Under the pieces are notes generated by a model. That model was not told the origin of the DNA and made no database searches. It saw nothing but the letters and a program-made list of their open reading frames with translations. A stretch of DNA of 5,125 nt. Origin: a bacterium (GTDB taxonomy: Bacteria; Babelota; Babeliae; Babelales; CAIQNR01). The position numbers were made by a program, and so were the translations under genes. Positions 1 through 5,125 of this stretch are shown here, piece after piece. The stretch lies in contig CANNBR010000056.1 in NCBI GenBank assembly GCA_947502805.1, forward strand, positions 1-5,125. Direction: 5' to 3'. Position 1 is the first letter of the stretch. Every line of letters begins with the position of its first letter.

Positions 1-48
1 ATGAAAAAGAAAAAGTCTTCATAAAAGGATTTACTACCCATACCAAAG

Positions 49-82
49 ATTCCCTTACCGCTTGCAATGGCAAGCTGGGAAT
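49..82. repeat. Imperfect palindrome upstream of ddl, possible dispersed intergenic repeat
   Basis: Nested inverted repeats are visible. The outer arms are ATTCCC (49-54) and GGGAAT (77-82). The inner arms are GCTTGC (60-65) and GCAAGC (70-75), around the loop AATG. The asymmetric bulge is five bases on the left and one on the right. The outer arm followed by GACA looks like the GGGAATGACA edge common to dispersed intergenic palindromes in many bacteria. No T-run follows, so it is not a typical terminator. It sits about 40 bp before the ddl start and could be a mobile repeat remnant or a leader hairpin. Only the dyad is certain. Confidence 0.5.
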
Positions 83-122
83 GACACCGAGCAGCGTTAA
101 AAACTAGGACAGGCAGAAAACC

Positions 123-2360
123 ATGAAAAATAAATTAAGAATTGGCGTATTAATGGGCGGACTTTCAATTGAGCGCGAAGTCTCTTTCAGCTCTGGCCGT
201 ACCGTATGCGATCATCTTGATCCAGAATTATATGAAGTAATTCCTGTTTTTCAAACCTCAGAAAACCGTCTTTTTATTTTACCATGGCGATTTTTACACC
301 GTGGAAAAATTAGTGATTTTGAAGAACGCCTTGCAGGTGAAGCTGAAGAAATAAAGTGGGATGCCCTAAAAAATCGTATTGATTTTATGTTCCTTGCCCA
401 ACATGGCCGATATGCAGAAGATGGAGCAGTACAAGGATTTTTAGAAGTTCTTGGCATTCCCTACCTTGGATCAAAAATTTTAGGCAGTGCTCTAGGTATG
501 GATAAAATCCTCCAAAAAAAATTTTTAAAAGGACAGGGTATTACGGTTGCCCGCGACATAGTTATTTCCCCGCATGAGCTTGCTAGCTATGAAGACAATC
601 AAGAAAAACTGTTTGCTCATTTAGAAAAAAACAATCTTTCCTTCCCTCTTGTTATAAAACCAGCACAAGAAGGTTCAAGCTTTGGCATAAGTGTTGTTTT
701 TAAACAAGACGATTTACTTGCAGCACTCCAAAAAGCAAGCGCTATCACTCCAGGATTAACGCAATCGATACTTGTTGAAGAACGCATTGAAGGTATGGAA
801 TTTACTTGTGTCATTATGGTTGACCCAATTACGAAGTCACCATTCTTTTTCCCCCTTACTGAAATACTCTACGAGCCAGGTTTTTACCTGCATGGGTATG
901 AACAAAAATACATGCCAGGCCGTTCAATAAAATTCACCCCTGCGCGCTGCAATGATGATGCAACAAGTACAATTTACAAAACCTGCTTGCAAGTCATGAA
1001 AGCACTTAACTTTAGCACCCTTGGACGTATTGATGGTTTTTTAAAAGCTGATGGCTCAGTGGTTATTATTGATCCCAATACTTTATCAGGCCTTGCCCCT
1101 TCTGGATTTCTCTTTACCCAGGCAGCGCAAATCGGCATGAGCCATACAGACGTTATTAACTACCTGATTAAAAATGAATTAAAGGGATATGGTATGTATC
1201 AAGACCTTTCTAACGAAATCAGTACCACACAAACGCAATCCAAAAAAATTAAAATTGGAGTACTGCTTGGCGGGCCTTCCAATGAAAAAGAAACTTCGCT
1301 CAATTCCGGCCGTAACATCTGCTACAAACTTTCTCCTCAAAAATATGAAGTTCTTCCCTTGTTTGTTGATGCCAAAACAGAACTTTATCTACTTAACCAA
1401 CAATTACTTGTTTTAAATGCAACAGCAGAAATTGAACATAAACTTGATCGCTCTACCAACATAAACTGGCATGATCTTCCACAACTGGTTGACTTTGTTT
1501 TCATTGGTCTCCATGGAGGCCCAGGGGAAAATGGAGCAATTCAAGGCACGTTAGAAATGCTTGGCATCCCTTACAATGGACCAGGAATTGCAGCAAGCGC
1601 TCTTTGTATGGATAAGTACAAACTCAATAATTTTCTGCGAACACAAGGGTTTGATGTTCCCGATTCGTTACTAGTTTCAAAGCATGAATGGTTGATTGAT
1701 TCAAATACAGTTACGGAAAAATGCATTGCACAACTTTCCCTTCCGGTAATTGTAAAACCACATGATGATGGCTGTAGCGTAATGGTGCAAAAGGCAAAAA
1801 ATAAAGCTGAGCTTATTACTGCAATTAATACAGTATTCGCACAAGACAAAGATCACGTAATGGTAGAAGAATGCATTATTGGAACGGAACTAACTGTCGG
1901 AGTTATTGGCAACGAGAACCCACAAGCTCTGCCACCAAGCCAAGTTTTTTCATCAGGTGATATACTTTCTATGGAAGAAAAGTTTTTGCCAGGAGCAGGC
2001 GAAAATCAAACCCCTGCGCTACTTCCACAAGATGTTATTGCGCGCATTCAAAAAACAATGGAGCCAGTATTTAAAGCTGCTGGATGCACTGGCTATTCTC
2101 GAATCGACTGCTTTTACCAAACAGCCACACAAAGCAAAACAGGCAAAGAACGAATTATTACTCTTGAAATTAACACCCTTCCTGGCCTAACCCCAGCAAC
2201 TTGTATTTTTCACCAAGCTGCTGAAGTCGGCATTAAACCCATGGATTTTATTGACCTTCTTGTCACCCTTGGCTTTGAACGGCACAAGAAAATACAGCAA
2301 AATATAATCGAAGTCCCAAATAAACATTCAATCGAAGTCATCGAATACACTTCGCCTTAG
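123..2360 (+). CDS. ddl: Tandem fused D-alanine--D-alanine ligase (two Ddl modules)
   Basis: This 745-residue protein is twice the usual Ddl length (about 300-370). Ddl is a cytosolic ATP-grasp enzyme that joins two D-alanines for peptidoglycan precursors. Module A (about 1-355) shows GGLSIEREVS (E17), QHG (H94), MDK (K128), IKP (K179), EGSSFG (183-188), an omega-loop EQKY (Y263), GRID (R302, D304) and DPN (317-319). Module B (about 376-718) repeats the order: GGPSNEKETS (E388), LHG (H464), MDK (K498), VKP (K545), DGCSV (549-553), EEKF (F621), SRID (R660, D662) and EIN (682-684). A polar linker (361-375) joins them, and a 27-residue tail follows. Residues 87-128 and 457-498 match at 25 of 42 ungapped positions, which supports internal duplication. 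The start is chosen because GVLMGG begins right after it, as in other Ddls; the ribosome site is weak (AGGA 106-109 or AGGCAG 111-116). Substrate choice of each half is uncertain because of active-site substitutions. Confidence 0.93.
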   Translation: MKNKLRIGVLMGGLSIEREVSFSSGRTVCDHLDPELYEVIPVFQTSENRLFILPWRFLHRGKISDFEERLAGEAEEIKWDALKNRIDFMFLAQHGRYAEDGAVQGFLEVLGIPYLGSKILGSALGMDKILQKKFLKGQGITVARDIVISPHELASYEDNQEKLFAHLEKNNLSFPLVIKPAQEGSSFGISVVFKQDDLLAALQKASAITPGLTQSILVEERIEGMEFTCVIMVDPITKSPFFFPLTEILYEPGFYLHGYEQKYMPGRSIKFTPARCNDDATSTIYKTCLQVMKALNFSTLGRIDGFLKADGSVVIIDPNTLSGLAPSGFLFTQAAQIGMSHTDVINYLIKNELKGYGMYQDLSNEISTTQTQSKKIKIGVLLGGPSNEKETSLNSGRNICYKLSPQKYEVLPLFVDAKTELYLLNQQLLVLNATAEIEHKLDRSTNINWHDLPQLVDFVFIGLHGGPGENGAIQGTLEMLGIPYNGPGIAASALCMDKYKLNNFLRTQGFDVPDSLLVSKHEWLIDSNTVTEKCIAQLSLPVIVKPHDDGCSVMVQKAKNKAELITAINTVFAQDKDHVMVEECIIGTELTVGVIGNENPQALPPSQVFSSGDILSMEEKFLPGAGENQTPALLPQDVIARIQKTMEPVFKAAGCTGYSRIDCFYQTATQSKTGKERIITLEINTLPGLTPATCIFHQAAEVGIKPMDFIDLLVTLGFERHKKIQQNIIEVPNKHSIEVIEYTSP

Positions 2361-2409
2361 ACTTTACCCTCTCGCCTTGCCTTAAAATACATTATTAACC
2401 CTCAATCAC

Positions 2410-2439
2410 TTGAATAGCTTCTTACTTATATTTTATATT
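2410..2439 (+). promoter_or_regulatory. Possible promoter for the DUF6629 gene
   Basis: TTGAAT (2410-2415) and TATATT (2434-2439) are separated by 18 bp and resemble sigma-70 -35 and -10 boxes (4/6 and 5/6 matches). The region is very AT-rich, so chance matches are easy. A 7-bp inverted repeat, CTTCTTA (2418-2424) and TAAGAAG (2444-2450), overlaps the element. It could be an operator or a weak end signal for the preceding ligase transcript. Confidence 0.3.
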
Positions 2440-2468
2440 TGAATAAGAAGTTAACTGTTTTAGGGATA

Positions 2469-2491
2469 ACTCAGGCTTAATAAGACTGAGT
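2469..2491 (+). promoter_or_regulatory. Leader hairpin just upstream of the DUF6629 ribosome binding site
   Basis: ACTCAG (2469-2474) pairs with CTGAGT (2486-2491). Inside it, CTT (2476-2478) pairs with AAG (2482-2484) around AAT, with one G/A mismatch between the two stems. The hairpin is followed by A-rich sequence and then the Shine-Dalgarno site, so it is not a rho-independent terminator for the plus strand. It may be an operator dyad or a stabilising leader structure; function is inferred only from position. Confidence 0.35.
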
Positions 2492-2497
2492 AAAAAA

Positions 2498-2503
2498 GGG
2501 AGG
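2498..2503 (+). promoter_or_regulatory. Strong Shine-Dalgarno site of the DUF6629 gene
   Basis: GGGAGG lies seven bases before the ATG at 2511. It is the strongest ribosome site on the plus strand here and fixes the start of the downstream gene. Confidence 0.85.
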
Positions 2504-2510
2504 AAATAGT

Positions 2511-3131
2511 ATGTGTTTTTCAGCGCAAGCAAGTTTTGGAGCAAGTATAGTTTTAGGAATAATGGGAATGTATGCATTACGAAAAGCTAAGCCGCAAGAA
2601 CGCTTTTTGGCTCTTATACCGCTACTTTTTGGTATTCAACAATTTTTTGAAGGTATTGTCTGGATCACCTATGCAAATCCTGCACATCAACTAATCACCA
2701 CCCTAGCAACCTATAGTTTTTGTTTTTTCGCTTTTTTCTTCTGGCCAGTTTGGATTCCCATTACTGTTTTAAAAATGGAAACTAATTCTAGAAAAAAACC
2801 ATTCCTTTATTTACTTCTCGTTCTAGGAGCTATTGTTTCTTCTATTCTTGCTTTCTCAATGATCATGAATGGAATACAAACTACTGTTTCTTGTAGCCAC
2901 ATTAAATATGACGTCTTTTTACCAGAAATCTTAGAAACTATTGGGGTTATTTTTTATTGCCTAGCAACCATTATCCCACTGCTTATTTCAAGTAAAAAAT
3001 GGGTGCCGCTTTTTGGGTTACTCACTGTTGGTTCTGTAGCCATTACCCACTTTTTCTATAGCACATACTTTGCATCTGTCTGGTGTTTTTTTGCAGCAAT
3101 CTTAAGCAGTATGATTATCTGGATGCTGTAA
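2511..3131 (+). CDS. DUF6629-type multipass membrane protein of unknown function
   Basis: The 206-residue protein is strongly hydrophobic, with about seven likely membrane segments near residues 6-22, 33-53, 63-85, 98-118, 138-159, 164-181 and 187-205. It starts MCFSAQASF and carries FGIQQFFEGIVW (40-51), plus VWCFFAAILS (190-199) in the last helix. I recognise this combination as the small DUF6629 family; that assignment is from memory, not a search. The Cys at residue 2 follows only the initiator Met and there is no leader before it, so it is not a lipobox. No catalytic motif is visible and the role is unknown. The cell location is inferred to be the inner membrane. It has its own strong ribosome site and lies 150 bp after the ligase stop, so co-transcription is possible but not shown. 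A terminator follows 21 bp after its stop. Confidence 0.85.
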   Translation: MCFSAQASFGASIVLGIMGMYALRKAKPQERFLALIPLLFGIQQFFEGIVWITYANPAHQLITTLATYSFCFFAFFFWPVWIPITVLKMETNSRKKPFLYLLLVLGAIVSSILAFSMIMNGIQTTVSCSHIKYDVFLPEILETIGVIFYCLATIIPLLISSKKWVPLFGLLTVGSVAITHFFYSTYFASVWCFFAAILSSMIIWML

Positions 3132-3152
3132 TCGCCTATTATTCAAATAAAA

Positions 3153-3194
3153 AAAAGAAAAAGAGGCGCTATAAAAAACGCCTCTTTTTCTTTT
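3153..3194. terminator. Bidirectional rho-independent terminator
   Basis: A perfect 16-bp inverted repeat (3153-3168 and 3179-3194) encloses a 10-base loop. The GC-rich core GAGGCG/CGCCTC sits next to the loop and the outer part is an A-tract opposite a T-tract. In each direction the transcript therefore ends with a GC stem followed by a U-rich run; the minus-strand tail is longer because of extra A residues at 3149-3152. It lies between the convergent stops at 3131 and 3215 and should end both transcripts. Confidence 0.92.
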
Positions 3195-3214
3195 CTACCA
3201 GATCTTCTTAAAAT

Positions 3215-4525
3215 TTAAATCTTAAGAATTTTGTCATAACGAAAAGCAAGAATCAAAAGACCAATAATATGAGGAATAGCTACTAACACCTGAATGATAT
3301 CCATCATTTCCCAAATAAGATCAACACGCATCAAAGACCCACCAAAAATAATAAGAGCAAGAAGAGCATAAAACCATTTCAACCCTTTTTCTTTAAAAAA
3401 TGAGGCATAACTTTGACTCGCATTAAATGAGTTCCCAATCACTGTTGTTGACGCAAAGAGAGTTATACAAATAAACAAAACCCATTTACCCAATCCAGGG
3501 GAATAGTTTTTAAATATTTCGTACATAAGCGTATTGCTAAATGAAGTGGTGGTCAGCCATAAACCTGTGGTGAGAACCAACAATCCTGAAAGAAAAGCTA
3601 TAGTGGTATCACAAATAATAGAAAACATAGCAAGAACAGCTTGATCAGGAGCCTTATCAGCATCAGTCATTGAGTGCGCAATAGAAGAAGATCCAAGCCC
3701 TGCTTCAGTAATATGCATATTACGCTGAATACCAATACGCATAGCAGAAAGTAATGTTGCTCCTAAAAACCCACCCGCAGCTGCTTGATAAGTAAAGGCA
3801 CTTCTAAATACTAAGGCGATAGCAGAGAATAAAGCTGGGATATCACTCAGTAAAATACTCAAAGCGAATCCTAGATAAAGAACAAACATCAGAGGAACAA
3901 GTTTACTTGCAAGAAGACCTATGCGCTTAATGCCACCTATCAAAATGATAAAGGTAAAAAGCGCTAATACTCCACCAGTAACAACACGGGGAACTGATTC
4001 CATTGAGAAAATACAAGCCAAAGTATTTGCCTGCATACCAGACCAACCTGCAAAAAGAAAAAGAGTAAGTACTGCATACCAGTGAGCAAGCCCTACACTC
4101 ACTGTTTTTAAATACTGAGTTGGCCCACCGATAATAGTTCCATCTTGCAATCTAGTACGCATATTTACTGCAAAAAGCACTTCGGTAAATTTAGTAACTG
4201 ACCCAAAAAATGAATAGGCTATCAACCAAAATAAAGCTCCTGGTCCGCCAGTTGTAATTGCAATAGAAGGCCCCACAATATTCCCCATGCCAATCGTTGT
4301 TGCCATTGCTGCAAACACAGCCTGAAAAGGATTAATTGTTTTTTCATTTTTTACTTGATGATGGTGCTTTACCCCTTTTTTTAACAATGTTATTAAATGA
4401 GGGAATGCACGAATCTGCACAAAGCGGGTCTTTAAAGTTAAAATAATACCTGACCCTAAAAATACTATGAGTGCTGGAATTGCTAAAAATTGATTGGTCC
4501 AATGACATACATCAAGCAACGTCAT
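3215..4525 (-). CDS. Sodium:alanine/glycine symporter, AGCS family (divergent)
   Basis: The 436-residue inner-membrane carrier is close to the usual AGCS length (about 440-490). Family proteins import alanine or glycine with sodium. The diagnostic block is at residues 65-101: NPFQA, then TTIGMGNIVG and GGPGALFWL. GMQANTLA (163-170) matches the family MVQAN region. AAAGGFLGA (248-256), EAGLGSSSIAHS (274-285) and P293 follow in the expected order. Many hydrophobic helices span the protein, and a charged stretch with KHHHQ lies near 53-57. Some usual residues differ: RNMHITEAG replaces the common RGLFSNEAG, and GNSFNASQSY (364-373) replaces a region usually rich in WYYG-like residues, so the substrate may differ. 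The ATG at 4525 is chosen because AAAGGAG lies eight bases before it; an in-frame TTG at 4573 would add 16 poor-quality residues that read through a hairpin repeat. It follows ruvA by 97 bp. Confidence 0.92.
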   Translation of the reverse strand: MTLLDVCHWTNQFLAIPALIVFLGSGIILTLKTRFVQIRAFPHLITLLKKGVKHHHQVKNEKTINPFQAVFAAMATTIGMGNIVGPSIAITTGGPGALFWLIAYSFFGSVTKFTEVLFAVNMRTRLQDGTIIGGPTQYLKTVSVGLAHWYAVLTLFLFAGWSGMQANTLACIFSMESVPRVVTGGVLALFTFIILIGGIKRIGLLASKLVPLMFVLYLGFALSILLSDIPALFSAIALVFRSAFTYQAAAGGFLGATLLSAMRIGIQRNMHITEAGLGSSSIAHSMTDADKAPDQAVLAMFSIICDTTIAFLSGLLVLTTGLWLTTTSFSNTLMYEIFKNYSPGLGKWVLFICITLFASTTVIGNSFNASQSYASFFKEKGLKWFYALLALIIFGGSLMRVDLIWEMMDIIQVLVAIPHIIGLLILAFRYDKILKI

Positions 4526-4533
4526 GCTAAATA

Positions 4534-4540
4534 CTCCTTT
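4534..4540 (-). promoter_or_regulatory. Shine-Dalgarno site that decides the symporter start
   Basis: On the minus strand AAAGGAG lies eight bases upstream of ATG at 4525-4523. This supports that ATG over the upstream in-frame TTG at 4573. The site directly abuts the proximal hairpin repeat. Confidence 0.88.
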
Positions 4541-4555
4541 AGCGCAAAAGTGCGC
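4541..4555 (-). repeat. Proximal copy of 15-bp hairpin repeat in the symporter leader
   Basis: The plus-strand sequence is AGCGCAAAAGTGCGC. GCGCA and TGCGC form a perfect 5-bp stem with a four-base loop (CTTT on the minus strand). The same 15 bases recur at 4567-4581, 26 bp away. On the minus strand it immediately precedes the Shine-Dalgarno site, so it may be an operator or a translational control element. Confidence 0.8.
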
Positions 4556-4566
4556 GATACAACAAC

Positions 4567-4581
4567 AGCGCAAAAGTGCGC
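4567..4581 (-). repeat. Distal copy of 15-bp hairpin repeat in the symporter leader
   Basis: This is an exact copy of the 15 bases at 4541-4555, separated from it by an 11-base spacer. It lies at the expected transcription start of the predicted promoter (about 4580). A bound protein here would block initiation; alternatively it would be the 5' hairpin of the leader RNA. Confidence 0.8.
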
Positions 4582-4587
4582 ACTATG

Positions 4588-4616
4588 ATGATAGAATGGT
4601 AATTTCAAATAAACAA
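4588..4616 (-). promoter_or_regulatory. Likely sigma-70 type promoter of the symporter gene
   Basis: On the minus strand TTGTTT (4616-4611) and TATCAT (4593-4588, 5 of 6 to TATAAT) are separated by exactly 17 bp. Initiation would be near 4580, giving a leader of about 55 bases that contains both hairpin repeats. It sits in the 97-bp gap after ruvA, and no terminator separates ruvA from the symporter, so read-through may also occur. Confidence 0.5.
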
Positions 4617-4625
4617 AAATCAAAG

Positions 4626-5125
4626 CTATACCCTTTTAGCAAGAAAAGATAGCGCCTTACGCATTAAAACATCAAAGGGAATATCGCTCCCCTGGCCCTC
4701 TTGCGCTATATGAGACAATGCCTGGTCCACTTCCTGGCGAGAATAATTAAGCGATTGTAAAACCTGTGAAATATTTTTCCACTGTTCAAGCGCAATCGCA
4801 TTATCAGATTGCTCTTCAGACCATCCACGATCAACAAGTGCAGTTACTTTATGCTTTAATTGCATAATTAACTGTTCAGCTTTTTTAGGACCAATGCCAC
4901 TAATGCTACTTAAAATTTTTATATCAGCTGTCTGAATAGCGCGCAAAAAAGTTATTGGAGAAAGATTTTGTAAAACTAAAAGAGCAATCTTTGGTCCAAT
5001 TCCAGAACAACTCACGACTAATAAAAAAACTGCTTTTTCATACTCATTTGCAAAACCATACAAGGTTGGCCCCTGCTCTTGGTTCCATTGCATATGAAGG
5101 GTGATAGTAACTTCTTTTTCTTTTT
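4626..5125 (-). CDS. ruvA: Holliday junction branch migration protein RuvA, 5' end missing
   Basis: RuvA binds Holliday junctions as a tetramer and loads the RuvB motor for branch migration in recombinational repair. The reading frame is open to the window edge, with 165 codons visible from 5123. The internal ATG at 5093 is not the true start, because the codons before it (KEKEVTITLH) align with the end of the RuvA OB-fold domain. About 40 N-terminal residues are therefore outside. Visible residues 21-24 give LYGF, the end of domain I. Two helix-hairpin-helix motifs of domain II follow, SGIGPK (40-45) and SGIGPKK (75-81). The RuvB-binding domain III is at about 110-165, with LQSLNYSRQEVDQAL and a final helix RKALSFL. 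The acidic pin region (E. coli E55, D56) reads NQEQ here, with one acidic residue. The expected full length of about 205 residues is normal. Confidence 0.95.
   Translation of the reverse strand, partial: KEKEVTITLHMQWNQEQGPTLYGFANEYEKAVFLLVVSCSGIGPKIALLVLQNLSPITFLRAIQTADIKILSSISGIGPKKAEQLIMQLKHKVTALVDRGWSEEQSDNAIALEQWKNISQVLQSLNYSRQEVDQALSHIAQEGQGSDIPFDVLMRKALSFLAKRV

Noticed and set aside
4..15. AAAAAGAAAAAG near the left edge and its reverse complement at the right edge (5114-5125), as possible terminal inverted repeats
   Set aside because: It is low-complexity sequence; similar A/G-rich runs occur in the terminator, and the right copy is coding sequence inside ruvA. The window edges are arbitrary.
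1..41. Minus-strand ATG at 41 with an open frame (MGSKSFYEDF...) leaving the left edge, preceded by AAGGGA
   Set aside because: Only 13 codons are visible and the apparent ribosome site is part of the palindrome arm. It could be the start of a divergent gene but cannot be supported from this window.
3..107. Plus-strand reading frame open from the left edge to TAG at 105-107, possible tail of an upstream gene
   Set aside because: It runs through the palindrome and its translation shows no recognisable family ending. About 35 codons without a stop is weak evidence in one frame.
1571..1849. Antisense open frame within ddl module B
   Set aside because: It overlaps a clearly conserved coding region, has no recognisable domain and no good ribosome site; it is a shadow of the real gene.
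2418..2450. Inverted repeat after ddl as a terminator
   Set aside because: The stem is only 7 bp and AT-rich with a 19-base loop, and the downstream run is interrupted (TTAACTGTTTT). It is too weak to call.
4526..4573. Longer symporter N-terminus from a TTG at 4573
   Set aside because: The extra 16 residues (Cys-rich) are a translation of the hairpin repeats. The TTG has no ribosome site, whereas the ATG at 4525 has AAAGGAG at ideal spacing.

Overview
The window is an AT-rich stretch of bacterial chromosome holding four protein genes and their intergenic signals. The layout is: 1-122, intergenic sequence with an imperfect palindrome; 123-2360 (+), a double-length D-Ala-D-Ala ligase gene made of two complete Ddl modules; 2361-2510, a spacer with hairpins and a possible promoter; 2511-3131 (+), a small polytopic membrane protein of the DUF6629 type; 3153-3194, a strong bidirectional terminator between convergent genes; 3215-4525 (-), a sodium:amino acid symporter of the AGCS family; 4526-4625, a leader with a likely promoter and two identical 15-bp hairpin repeats; 4626-5125 (-), ruvA, whose first ~40 codons lie beyond the right edge.

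The organism cannot be fixed from this sequence. It makes D-Ala-D-Ala peptidoglycan precursors, has a RuvABC-type Holliday junction pathway and uses good Shine-Dalgarno sites. Low GC, an amino acid importer and an unusual ligase would fit a host-associated lineage such as Candidatus Dependentiae (TM6) or another amoeba-associated bacterium. That is an inference from general impression, not from a marker gene.

The genes do not form one obvious pathway. The two plus-strand genes each appear to have their own signals. The symporter lies downstream of ruvA on the minus strand but has a convincing promoter of its own. One loose functional link is that an AGCS carrier often imports alanine or glycine and Ddl consumes D-alanine; nothing in the sequence shows that the two are coupled.

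The most interesting items are the tandem fused Ddl, with different active-site substitutions in its two halves, and the twin hairpin repeat directly between the predicted symporter transcription start and its ribosome binding site. I found no CRISPR array, insertion sequence, tRNA, rRNA or phage gene, and no clear evidence of a wholly new system.
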